A stretch of DNA of 16,848 bases from Candidatus Firestoneibacteriota bacterium. GTDB lineage: Bacteria; Oederibacteriota; JAAXVQ01; JAUVAV01. Positions within the stretch are counted from its first letter, which is position 1, and each line of letters starts with the position of its first letter. Both the position numbers and the translations under genes were made by a program. The stretch covers positions 1 to 16,848 of the forward strand of contig DAOVYW010000024.1 in the NCBI GenBank assembly GCA_030635415.1, written 5' to 3'. Positions 1-6,791 of the stretch are shown piece after piece. A model generated the notes under the pieces. It did not search any database. It was not told the origin of the DNA and saw only the letters and a list, made by a program, of their open reading frames with translations.

Positions 1-12
1 TAGACAGCTTGC

Positions 13-74
13 TCGGTTACCTCACTAATGAGTCAACGATTCACACCTTCGGTTACCTTTTATTATGAGTCAAC
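13..74. repeat. Two imperfect direct repeat units, about 36-37 bp apart
   Basis: TCGGTTACCT occurs at 13-22 and again at 49-58, and ATGAGTCAAC at 28-37 and again at 65-74, so a unit of about 25 bp is present twice with a period of 36-37 bp. It lies just downstream of the pyrG stop codon, at the window edge, and more copies could lie outside. I see no hairpin terminator and no gene in 1-119. The function is unknown. Confidence 0.5.
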
Positions 75-119
75 ACGACATGGTTTATGAATTAGCAATG
101 TAATTTGATGCATATTTTG

Positions 120-1766
120 TTAGGCTGAAAGTTTTCCAGTTGCGGGTTTGGGGTCCGGCTTGTATTGTAAAGCCGCATGGATGAATTGCCTAAATAGCGG
201 GTGGGCTTTCGTGGGTTTGGATTTGAATTCAGGATGAAATTGCACGGCCATAAACCAAGGATGCGATTTTATCTCGATCATCTCTACCAGAGAGCCATCC
301 GGGGAAAGCCCGGAAAAAATCATTCCTGCAGCTTCGAACCGTTCGCGATAGTAATTGTTAAACTCGAAGCGGTGCCGGTGCCGTTCGAAAATAATCTTTT
401 CACCATAGACCTTTGCGGCCAGGGTATGCGGCCTAAGCCGGCAGGGATATGCTCCGAGGCGCATAGAGCCTCCCATTTCTTTAATACCCTGCTGTTCCGC
501 CAAGAGAGAAATAACCGGATGAGGCGTTTGTGCTTCAAACTCCGTAGAATGCGCTTTTTTTAATCCCGCCCCATTACGGGCAAATTCGATAACCGCGCAT
601 TGCATCCCTATGCAGATTCCCAGAAAAGGAATCTTATGTTCACGGGCATATCGAACCGCGGCAATCTTGCCCTCTATTCCCCGGCTGCCGAATCCGCCCG
701 GAACTAAAATTCCCTGACATGCTTTCAGCTTAGCCGTGACTTCTTTATTATTTCCGGCAATCTGATCCGCTTCCAGGCATACCAGATCCAGGACGACGCG
801 GTTGGCAAAACCGCCGTGAACCAAGGCTTCATTTATACTTTTATAAGCATCCTGGACGGCAGTATATTTTCCCACGATTGCAATCCGAACACGCCGGGAA
901 GAATGCTTGGCCAGCGAAACAATCCTTTTCCAGGTTGCCAGACGTGAGGGGGGGGCCTTAATTCCCAGAAGACGCAGCACGATCTCATCCAGTCCCTCTT
1001 TCTGAAACATTAACGGGACTTCATATATCGTTTTTACATCGATAGCTTCAATCACGGCTTCGGCATCCACGTTGCAAAACATAGATATCTTTTCTTTTAA
1101 TTCCCGGCCCAGCGGGTGTTCGGTGCGGCAGATGATCACATCCGGTTGAATGCCTATCGATAGCAGTTGGGAAACCGAGTGCTGCGTAGGTTTGGTCTTT
1201 AATTCTTTTGCCGCCCGGATGTAAGGAACCAGGGTTAAATGAATATTGACGGCATTTTCCCGTCCCACCCCTAACCGAAACTGCCGGATGGCTTCAAGAA
1301 AAGGCAAACTTTCGATATCTCCGATAGTGCCGCCAATCTCTATAATTACCGCATCTATTTTGCGTTGTTCCACTATCTTTTTGATACGTTCCTTGATTTC
1401 ATTCGTAATGTGGGGCACTACCTGAACCGTTTTGCCCAAATAATCTCCCCGCCGCTCCTTCTTGATCACTGCATCGTAAATCTTTCCCGTGGTTATATTA
1501 TTATATTTGTTCATTACGGCATGCGTAAACCGCTCGTAATGCCCCAGATCCAGATCCGTCTCTGCGCCGTCCTCAGTGACATAAACCTCACCGTGTTGAA
1601 AAGGACTCATGGTTCCCGGATCAACATTGATATAAGGATCAAATTTCGCAATGGTAACTTTTAGACCCCGAGCTTCCAGCAGGCTTCCCAGCGAGGCCGC
1701 GGCTAATCCCTTGCCTAAAGAAGAAACCACTCCCCCGGTTACAAAAATGTATTTAATTTTCGCCAT
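120..1766 (-). CDS. pyrG: CTP synthase (glutamine-hydrolysing)
   Basis: This enzyme converts UTP to CTP using ATP and glutamine, the last step of de novo pyrimidine nucleotide synthesis in the cytoplasm. The product is 548 aa, normal for the family. The N-terminal amidoligase domain (about residues 1-270) starts MAKIKYIFVTGGVVSSLGKG and carries SPFQHGEVYVTEDGAETDLD (54-73) and EIGGTIGDIES. The C-terminal class I glutamine amidotransferase domain (about 290-535) has GGFGSRG, the nucleophile Cys385 in LGICIGMQ, and the His511/Glu513 pair in QFHPEF, so it looks catalytically intact. An in-frame start 22 codons upstream exists, but the ATG at 1766 matches the conserved N-terminus and follows an AGGAAG-like ribosome site. 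It lies 177 bp downstream of ptsI with a candidate promoter of its own, so co-transcription with ptsI is uncertain. Confidence 0.97.
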   Translation of the reverse strand: MAKIKYIFVTGGVVSSLGKGLAAASLGSLLEARGLKVTIAKFDPYINVDPGTMSPFQHGEVYVTEDGAETDLDLGHYERFTHAVMNKYNNITTGKIYDAVIKKERRGDYLGKTVQVVPHITNEIKERIKKIVEQRKIDAVIIEIGGTIGDIESLPFLEAIRQFRLGVGRENAVNIHLTLVPYIRAAKELKTKPTQHSVSQLLSIGIQPDVIICRTEHPLGRELKEKISMFCNVDAEAVIEAIDVKTIYEVPLMFQKEGLDEIVLRLLGIKAPPSRLATWKRIVSLAKHSSRRVRIAIVGKYTAVQDAYKSINEALVHGGFANRVVLDLVCLEADQIAGNNKEVTAKLKACQGILVPGGFGSRGIEGKIAAVRYAREHKIPFLGICIGMQCAVIEFARNGAGLKKAHSTEFEAQTPHPVISLLAEQQGIKEMGGSMRLGAYPCRLRPHTLAAKVYGEKIIFERHRHRFEFNNYYRERFEAAGMIFSGLSPDGSLVEMIEIKSHPWFMAVQFHPEFKSKPTKAHPLFRQFIHAALQYKPDPKPATGKLSA

Positions 1767-1835
1767 GCTCTTCCTCTTTCTCATAAAATTTTTAACATTG
1801 GATGGTCTCATCTTCGTCATTGTCGGCAACACAGA

Positions 1836-1865
1836 TGTAGGGGCGTTTAATTAAACGCCCCTACA
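1836..1865. repeat. Perfect 30-bp palindrome, dispersed repeat copy
   Basis: The arm TGTAGGGGCGTTTAA is followed directly by its exact reverse complement, giving a 30-bp palindrome with no loop. A degenerate copy sharing the GTTTAATTAAAC core and the TGTAG/CTACA ends is at 6625-6655, which points to a dispersed repeat family. It lies between ptsI and pyrG and is not followed by a T run on either strand, so it is not a standard terminator. It would fall at the very start of the predicted pyrG leader. Confidence 0.8.
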
Positions 1866-1870
1866 CAAAC

Positions 1871-1899
1871 GATATACTTACCTCTCTGCTTGATGACAA
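1871..1899 (-). promoter_or_regulatory. Candidate sigma-70-type promoter for pyrG
   Basis: On the minus strand TTGTCA (1899-1894; five of six matches to TTGACA) is followed by a 17-bp spacer and TATATC (1876-1871; four of six to TATAAT). A transcript would start near 1864, inside the 30-bp palindrome, leaving a leader of about 100 nt before pyrG. This is a pattern match only, but the spacing is ideal and it lies in the gap between ptsI and pyrG. Confidence 0.4.
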
Positions 1900-1943
1900 A
1901 ATCAACTAAATGCTCAGGCTCCTGGTATCTTTTTTTCAATATT

Positions 1944-3671
1944 TTATTTATACCCTTGGAGCAAATGCTCAACATCATCAGCGGTTAACACCAGGAGAGC
2001 TTTTTGGGCAAGCGTCTCGCATTCAGTAATATCCAGATTTGCTATGATACCGGCCAGATCCGGTAATAATACCGGCGCTACGGAAAGCTTACGATAGCCC
2101 AGACCCAGCAAGAGCGGAAGATATAGTGGATCTCCCGCGATTTCGCCGCAAATACTGATATCTTTGTTCAGCGTCTGGGACGTGACGGCTAATTGTTTTA
2201 AAATCGCTAATATCGCCGGCGCGGAAGATCGATAGTAAGGCTGCATCCTCTCCGCGTTTCGATCCGCCACCATTATATATTGGACTAAATCATTAGTCCC
2301 GACTGATATAAATTCCGCTTCCTGCATGATTACCTGGGGAGATATGGCCGCAGCCGGTGTTTCAATCATAGCCCCCACCGGAATATTCAGCTCATGCTTG
2401 ATACCTTGGTCTGCCAATTCCCGGGCCGCTTCTTGCATAAGGTTTTTAACTATACGTATTTCTTCTATTCCGGTAATCATGGGCAGTAAAATCCGTACCG
2501 GCCCGTGCGCCGCGGCGCGAAGAATGGCTTTTAATTGCGACAAAAATATTTTCCGGTTTGCCAGCGAAAGCCGGATAGACCTCCACCCCATAACCAGATC
2601 GCTCTCAGTTTTGACGGGATTTTCAAAATCAAAATGCTTATCTTCGCTTATATCCAGGGTCCGGATAGTGACCGGATAGGGCGACATGGTCTCCACCACG
2701 TGGCGGTAAGCTTTATACTGCTCATCCTCATCCAGAAATTCACCGCGATCCATAAATAAAAATTCCGTCCTTAAAAGTCCTACGCCCAGAGCGCCTAAAC
2801 GCCGGGCCTCTTCGGCCTCAACTTCCCGCGTAAGATTGGCGGACAGATAAATTTCAACTCCATCCCGGGTCTTGGCAGTTTGAGCGGCGCGCACTTGTAA
2901 TGATATCGTACTCCGGTTCCGGGTATCCTCATGCGCCTGTTCAATTAGTTCCGGTTGGGGATCAATAATAATAATTCCCTGGTTACCATCCACCAGGACC
3001 CTTTCACCCCCCTGTAATTGCGTTAGAATATGCGACACGCCGGCCACTGCCGGTATCCTTAATGAGCGTGCCAGAATAGCGGCATGGGAAGAAATCCCGC
3101 CTTGCTCGGTAATAAATGCCCCCACCTGCTTCCGGGGAAAATGTACAGTATCTGAAGGCATCAGCTCCCGGGCGACCATTATAATTTGTTCCCCCTCGGC
3201 AATTGCGCATTGCCGCCGGGACGACATAAGGTTCTCTAACAGCCGGCGTCCAATATCCCGATAATCATCCGCTCTCTCTCTCAAATAGTGATTGGGAATT
3301 TTCAAAAAGATTTGGACCATTTCCTCGATTACATCTTCCACCACGGCTTCGAGGTTAAGGTTCTGATTCATCAGCTTTTTTTCTATGCGAACGTAAAAAG
3401 AATGATCATCCAAAAGCAAATTGTGCGCGGAAAATATGGCCGCTTCTTCCGGGCCCAGCTCTTTTTCCACTCTCTGCTTGATACCGGCTATCTGCTGCCG
3501 GGACAATTCCAGGGCCACATCCAATCTTTTCAGCTCATCCCCGACTCTGGCCGGTTTGATCCGGTAACGGGGAATGGCTTCCGGGTCATTCCAAAAGCAA
3601 ACACACCCTACGGCTAATCCCGGAGAAGCCGGGATTCCTCTTAATTTTCCGAATAATTCCTGCTTAGCCAC
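1944..3671 (-). CDS. ptsI: PTS enzyme I (phosphoenolpyruvate-protein phosphotransferase)
   Basis: Enzyme I takes phosphate from phosphoenolpyruvate and passes it to HPr, starting phosphotransferase sugar uptake or regulation. The product is 575 aa, the usual length. The phosphorylated histidine is His196 in GGISSHAAILARS; the PEP-binding barrel shows LLRTEFLFMDR (299-309), TLDISEDK (338-345), GAMIETPAA, GTNDLVQY (458-465) and the catalytic Cys508 in SICGEIAGDP. There is no N-terminal GAF domain, so it is enzyme I rather than the nitrogen paralogue PtsP. The common TLDIGGDK motif is altered to TLDISEDK, and the glycine-arginine-threonine before the active His is Gly-Ile-Ser, so its efficiency or partner may differ. 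The start is GTG at 3671, preceded by GAGGTGG. No HPr or enzyme II gene is visible nearby. It lies downstream of the PII terminator, so it is probably transcribed separately. Confidence 0.93.
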   Translation of the reverse strand: MAKQELFGKLRGIPASPGLAVGCVCFWNDPEAIPRYRIKPARVGDELKRLDVALELSRQQIAGIKQRVEKELGPEEAAIFSAHNLLLDDHSFYVRIEKKLMNQNLNLEAVVEDVIEEMVQIFLKIPNHYLRERADDYRDIGRRLLENLMSSRRQCAIAEGEQIIMVARELMPSDTVHFPRKQVGAFITEQGGISSHAAILARSLRIPAVAGVSHILTQLQGGERVLVDGNQGIIIIDPQPELIEQAHEDTRNRSTISLQVRAAQTAKTRDGVEIYLSANLTREVEAEEARRLGALGVGLLRTEFLFMDRGEFLDEDEQYKAYRHVVETMSPYPVTIRTLDISEDKHFDFENPVKTESDLVMGWRSIRLSLANRKIFLSQLKAILRAAAHGPVRILLPMITGIEEIRIVKNLMQEAARELADQGIKHELNIPVGAMIETPAAAISPQVIMQEAEFISVGTNDLVQYIMVADRNAERMQPYYRSSAPAILAILKQLAVTSQTLNKDISICGEIAGDPLYLPLLLGLGYRKLSVAPVLLPDLAGIIANLDITECETLAQKALLVLTADDVEHLLQGYK

Positions 3672-3752
3672 CGCTATCCACCTCTAATAATTCCTGAACT
3701 TACCCCATACCATACCACAAATAATTTAAAAGGGTAAGCACATTCCCGGAAT

Positions 3753-3796
3753 AAAAAAAGCCCCCCCCCTTGCATGCAAGCAGGGGAAGGGGCCTT
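3753..3796 (-). terminator. Rho-independent terminator after the porin-amtB-PII operon
   Basis: Read on the minus strand, GGCCCCTTCCCCTGCTTG is followed by CATG, then CAAG and a run of nine G plus C, then seven T. This gives a strong GC-rich stem with minor bulges and a U tract, about 40 bp past the PII stop codon. The C9 run on the plus strand (3761-3769) is a likely site of length variation or sequencing error. Confidence 0.85.
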
Positions 3797-3834
3797 AGCG
3801 TTTTCAGTAGAGACACAATATTTTGCGTCTCTAC

Positions 3835-4176
3835 TTATCCAATCGCGACCTTACCCTTCTCGCGGGTGCGAATGCGGTAACATTCCGCCAGCTCCAGGAC
3901 AAAGATCTTGCCGTCACCGATGGAACCAGTATTCGCCGCTTCCAGGATAATGTCCACGGTTTTCTTGAGATATTCTTCGGTTACCGCGATTTCCAAGCGG
4001 ACCTTTTTCAGGAGATTCACGCTCAATTTAACCCCGCGGTAATTCTCTTCATATCCCATCTGCTGGCCGCATCCCAGTGCATTGGTTACGGACATCTTGC
4101 AAATCCCGGCCTTTGCCAGTGCTTCTTTAATCTGGGTCAGCCGCTGCGGTTGAATATAAGCAATTATCAGCTTCAT
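3835..4176 (-). CDS. glnB: PII-family nitrogen regulatory protein (AmtB-linked), lacks Tyr51
   Basis: This is a small trimeric signal protein that reads 2-oxoglutarate and ATP/ADP and commonly docks on AmtB to close the channel. The product is 113 aa. It starts MKLIIAYIQP and ends with the family pattern TGSIGDGKIFVLEL ... YRIRTREKG, which carries nucleotide-binding residues. Gln39 of the T-loop base, used for 2-oxoglutarate/Mg contact in homologues, is present. The T-loop reads ENYRGVKLSVN: Tyr46 is kept but position 51, the uridylylated Tyr of E. coli GlnB/GlnK, is Leu. A UTP-dependent GlnD switch at that site is therefore not possible. ATG at 4176 is preferred over an in-frame TTG six bases upstream because the ribosome site TAAGGAGG sits 9 bases before it; that site overlaps the amtB stop codon, implying coupled translation. 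The name glnK would be equally reasonable. Confidence 0.93.
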   Translation of the reverse strand: MKLIIAYIQPQRLTQIKEALAKAGICKMSVTNALGCGQQMGYEENYRGVKLSVNLLKKVRLEIAVTEEYLKKTVDIILEAANTGSIGDGKIFVLELAECYRIRTREKGKVAIG

Positions 4177-4190
4177 TATCAATAGCCTCC

Positions 4191-5630
4191 TTAGTCTGTA
4201 GTAAAGATCTGAAATCCACCATAGGATTCAACGCCATGCTCGGTGATGTCCAAACCGCGAAGCTCATCTTCCTTGCTAACCCTTAAGCCGATCGTATACT
4301 TAATGGCAAGGAAAAGCAGGGTTCCCAGCACCATGCACCAGACGAATACGGTTACCACGCCCAGCAATTGGCTCTTCAGCAAGGCCAATCCTCCCCCGTT
4401 GAACAGACCGGCAATACCGCCGAATTCCTTGGAGGCGAATAATCCCACCGCCAGCGTTCCCCAAGCCCCACAGACCCCATGCACGCTTATAGCCCCTACC
4501 GGATCATCCACATGCAATACCTGGTCAATAAATTCCACGGAAAACACCACCAGGATGCCGGCTATAAAACCAATAGCAATGGCGGCTCCGGGCGAAACAT
4601 TGGCGCATCCTGCTGTAATGGCCACCAGGCCGGCCAGTACGCCGTTTAAGGACATGGAAGGATCGGGTTTTTTCTCTTTAATCCAAACCGTGATCATAGC
4701 CCCAATGGCACCGGCCGCTGCCGCCAGGTTGGTGGTAACTGAAATGAGACCGATACTCTGGGAAGCTTCAGTAGTGCTGCCGGCATTAAATCCAAACCAG
4801 GCAAACCACAAAATAAAGACGCCTAGTGCGGCCAAAGGCATGTTATGGCCAAGAATAGCTTTGGATTCACCGTTAGGTCCGTATTTTCCCAGACGCGGTC
4901 CCAAAACCAGGGCACCGCACAATGCCAGCCAGCCCCCGACCGAATGCACAACAGTTGATCCGGCAAAATCCACCATTGGTGTTTCCAGCGTGCTTAACCA
5001 TCCGCCGCCCCAAATCCAATGTCCTACTACGGGGTAAACAAACATAGTAATACAAACACTATACACCAGGTATCCGACAAACTTAGTTCTCTCAGCCATG
5101 GCGCCGGAGACAATGGTGGCGGCGGTGGCGGCAAAAACCACCTGAAACATCCAGAAAGCATACTGCCACATTCCTTCTTTGCCGGCGGTATTTGCGGCTG
5201 AGAGAAGAAAACCGTCCGAACCGAATAAACCCAGCTTATCCGCGCCAAACATAATCCCAAAGCCGATTACAAAATAGGCTATAGAGCCGATAGAAAAATC
5301 CATCAGGTTTTTCATCATGATATTTCCGGCATTTTTGGAGCGAGTCAGCCCGGCTTCCAGCATGGCAAATCCCGGCTGCATGAACATAACCAGAAACGCG
5401 GCCAGTAAAATCCAGACCCAATTCGCCGAATCCTGAGCCGTGCCGGCCGCTTCCGCGGCCTTGGTTACAAGTTGCGCGAGGTTCTGAATAGAGGCCGGTT
5501 CCGAGGTCTCAGATACTGCCATGATAGCAGTTTCCACCCCGGAGCCGGTGGTCTCTTCAGCCCCCAAAACCCCATGTGCTCCCAGACTGAGAAGCAGTAC
5601 TGCGCTAAAAACAAATCGCGATAAATTCAT
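4191..5630 (-). CDS. amtB: Ammonium transporter AmtB, with signal peptide
   Basis: This is an inner-membrane channel for ammonium uptake, normally trimeric and gated by PII. The product is 479 aa. A signal peptide (about 1-24, ending HGVLGA) is followed by a soluble stretch of about 45 residues before the first membrane helix near residue 70, then about eleven hydrophobic helices. Asp221 and His229 in VDFAGSTVVHSVGG, and His384 in DPVGAISVHGVCGAWG, correspond to E. coli Asp160, His168 and His318, so the ammonium site and the twin-histidine pore are intact. GFAMLEAGLTRSKN (87-100) is the conserved family N-terminal signature. The upstream gene ends 13 bases away and the ribosome site AGGAGG overlaps its stop codon; the PII gene follows after 14 bases. 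The trio is one operon under a sigma-54 promoter, fitting induction under nitrogen limitation. Confidence 0.97.
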   Translation of the reverse strand: MNLSRFVFSAVLLLSLGAHGVLGAEETTGSGVETAIMAVSETSEPASIQNLAQLVTKAAEAAGTAQDSANWVWILLAAFLVMFMQPGFAMLEAGLTRSKNAGNIMMKNLMDFSIGSIAYFVIGFGIMFGADKLGLFGSDGFLLSAANTAGKEGMWQYAFWMFQVVFAATAATIVSGAMAERTKFVGYLVYSVCITMFVYPVVGHWIWGGGWLSTLETPMVDFAGSTVVHSVGGWLALCGALVLGPRLGKYGPNGESKAILGHNMPLAALGVFILWFAWFGFNAGSTTEASQSIGLISVTTNLAAAAGAIGAMITVWIKEKKPDPSMSLNGVLAGLVAITAGCANVSPGAAIAIGFIAGILVVFSVEFIDQVLHVDDPVGAISVHGVCGAWGTLAVGLFASKEFGGIAGLFNGGGLALLKSQLLGVVTVFVWCMVLGTLLFLAIKYTIGLRVSKEDELRGLDITEHGVESYGGFQIFTTD

Positions 5631-5643
5631 CTTAATTGTCCTC

Positions 5644-6411
5644 CTAGAGTGTGAGTCCGAGATTTAGAGAAAAGAAGAAATATCCGCTCTGATCCAACCC
5701 TTCGCTGATTTCACTATCTAACACATGACTGTAAACCGCCGAAGGCGTGACACTGATTTTGCCGAACGAGAGCGGCAATGCCAAACTGGCTACCATATCA
5801 ACCGGCGCCGCTTTATCAATGCCGAAGTAGCCGCGGTTATATGAACCACTGCCATAACCGGCGGATACTCCCAGATCTATGCCGGTTAAAGGACCGGTAT
5901 CCTTGAGCTCAAAACTATGTCCCAGACTTAATAAAAAATAAGATCCTTTTACTTCGTCCACATCGGAGTAGATTGCCAGTGACGGACTGGCCGGCACCTC
6001 TGCGGAAAATGTAGCATACAGCTCATGCGTAGTAGCCCCGATTCCGGGAAATATATATGAAATTGCCCCGACCGCGATGGAGATAATACCGAAGGAACGT
6101 GCATACTCGCCAGTCAGGTCCAACTCCGTAAATTCACCGCAACGGTTGCCGTATCCGGCTTCTTCACCAAACCCGGTTAAGTCCATATTTCCCCAGAGAT
6201 TGAAACTAAAATCACCCCCGCTAACTGACAGGGAAGGCTGAAGCACTGCCTCTTCATTCGCTTGGATTCCGCGCCAGACGTATTTACTAACCAACGGAAT
6301 ATCCAGGCTTGTCTCGGCAGCATAAGCCATACCTCCCCTTACCCCCCATAAAACCGCTACTCCCAGACTGACTAAAAAAATCTTGCGTGATAACCCTTTT
6401 GCTTTTAACAT
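5644..6411 (-). CDS. Putative outer-membrane porin, TorF/Gcw_chp-like
   Basis: This is a 255-aa predicted beta-barrel protein. Residues 1-30 form a signal peptide (basic start MLKAKGLSRK, hydrophobic core, cleavage likely after AYA). The mature part opens SLDIPLVSKYVWRGI, which resembles the start of the TIGR02001/Gcw_chp (TorF-type) putative porins, and continues with alternating hydrophobic/polar strands and glycine/aromatic turns typical of barrels. The C-terminus, YFFFSLNLGLTL, is strand-like but ends in Leu rather than the usual Phe. It is the first gene of the operon with amtB and PII, so a role in letting nitrogenous solutes across the outer membrane is a reasonable guess, but no substrate can be read from the sequence. 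ATG at 6411 follows an AGGGGG ribosome site. Family assignment rests on pattern recognition. Confidence 0.8.
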   Translation of the reverse strand: MLKAKGLSRKIFLVSLGVAVLWGVRGGMAYAAETSLDIPLVSKYVWRGIQANEEAVLQPSLSVSGGDFSFNLWGNMDLTGFGEEAGYGNRCGEFTELDLTGEYARSFGIISIAVGAISYIFPGIGATTHELYATFSAEVPASPSLAIYSDVDEVKGSYFLLSLGHSFELKDTGPLTGIDLGVSAGYGSGSYNRGYFGIDKAAPVDMVASLALPLSFGKISVTPSAVYSHVLDSEISEGLDQSGYFFFSLNLGLTL

Positions 6412-6464
6412 AAAGTATTCCCCCTTTTTGAATTTTGATTTTTATCACACTTAATTTATATAAG

Positions 6465-6480
6465 AGCAGGAAGTGTGCCA
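6465..6480 (-). promoter_or_regulatory. Sigma-54 promoter of the porin-amtB-PII operon
   Basis: On the minus strand the sequence is TGGCACACTTCCTGCT, against the consensus TGGCAC-N5-TTGCW. The -24 GG and -12 GC are separated by exactly 10 bp; only the first T of TTGC is changed. Transcription would start near 6454, about 43 nt before the porin start codon. A 17-bp element shared with glnA lies 113 bp upstream. Confidence 0.85.
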
Positions 6481-6571
6481 ACATGAAGGCGAAGATTTTC
6501 GGCTTAGATTATTGGATAAAGTGTTAAATAAATAATTAGTTAATTGTAACAAAACAGTAATTATTATTTGC

Positions 6572-6588
6572 ATTATTACAAATATGTG
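6572..6588 (-). promoter_or_regulatory. Candidate upstream activator site for the sigma-54 activator (amtB side)
   Basis: Read on the minus strand, CACATATTTGTAATAAT matches CACACATTTGTAATGAT upstream of glnA (8365-8381) at 15 of 17 positions, in the same orientation relative to its promoter. Its centre (6580) is 113 bp from the G of the -12 element (6467), the same spacing as on the glnA side. The core TATT-TGT-AATA is a dyad, and the two differences that fall at its ends preserve the symmetry. No binding data; the role is inferred from position and conservation. Confidence 0.6.
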
Positions 6589-6624
6589 GTAATGTCTTTG
6601 TCGATATATGCCGCCCCTACGGAA

Positions 6625-6655
6625 TGTAGCGGGCGTTTAATTAAACAGCCCTACA
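6625..6655. repeat. Degenerate copy of the GTTTAATTAAAC palindrome
   Basis: The left arm TGTAGCGGGCGTTTAA and right arm TTAAACAGCCCTACA form an imperfect palindrome with the same ends and core as the perfect copy at 1836-1865. It lies in the 380-bp gap between the porin operon and the activator gene. No coding sequence is seen in that gap; its remaining content is the sigma-54 promoter, the shared upstream site and a second hairpin repeat. Confidence 0.65.
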
Positions 6656-6673
6656 ACTATCTAATGATACATC

Positions 6674-6700
6674 GGGCACCCACAGGGGGGTGCCCCTACA
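6674..6700. repeat. GGGCACCC/GGGTGCCC hairpin repeat
   Basis: An 8-bp perfect stem, GGGCACCC (6674-6681) and GGGTGCCC (6688-6695), encloses a 6-nt loop and is followed by CTACA. The GCCCCTACA end is shared with the palindrome at 1836-1865, so these look like variants of one dispersed intergenic repeat type. There is no T run after it, so it is unlikely to be a terminator. Confidence 0.55.
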
Positions 6701-6710
6701 ACTCCCGGAT

Positions 6711-6739
6711 TTACCCCATAAACGAACGGTTAATATAAT
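6711..6739 (+). promoter_or_regulatory. Weak candidate promoter of the activator gene
   Basis: TATAAT (6734-6739) is preceded at 17 bp by TTACCC (6711-6716), a poor -35. The transcript would start near 6746, about 46 nt before the start codon. The region is AT-rich and gives chance -10 matches, so support is limited to spacing and position. Confidence 0.25.
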
Positions 6740-6791
6740 ATACGATATTTTCAAGCATCCGGATATACGGTATAATATAAGGAGAACGCTG

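Noticed and set aside
13..74. A possible CRISPR fragment, because the repeat period is about 36 bp
   Set aside because: Only two degenerate units are present, there is no conserved repeat with separate unique spacers, and no cas gene is nearby.
1836..1865. pyrG leader control by slippage at an initial GGGC, as in Bacillus subtilis
   Set aside because: The G run here belongs to a dispersed palindrome found elsewhere in the window, and no leader terminator follows it before pyrG.
4243..5037. A 264-codon open frame on the plus strand, opposite amtB
   Set aside because: Its Pro/Thr/Ser/Asn-rich translation has no recognisable domain and mirrors the codon pattern of amtB, whose motifs are clear. 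It is an antisense shadow.
6481..6680. NifA-type TGT-N10-ACA or NtrC-type TGCAC dyads upstream of the amtB operon
   Set aside because: Reading the region by eye I found no good match to either. The shared ATTTGTAAT element fits position and symmetry better.
6771..6776. A perfect TATAAT just before the activator gene
   Set aside because: It would start transcription at the ribosome binding site, only about 10 bases from the start codon, and it has no matching -35.
6690..6791. A longer N-terminus for the activator starting at 6690
   Set aside because: The added 34 residues come from hairpin-repeat and AT-rich sequence, and the well-placed AAGGAG supports the ATG at 6792.
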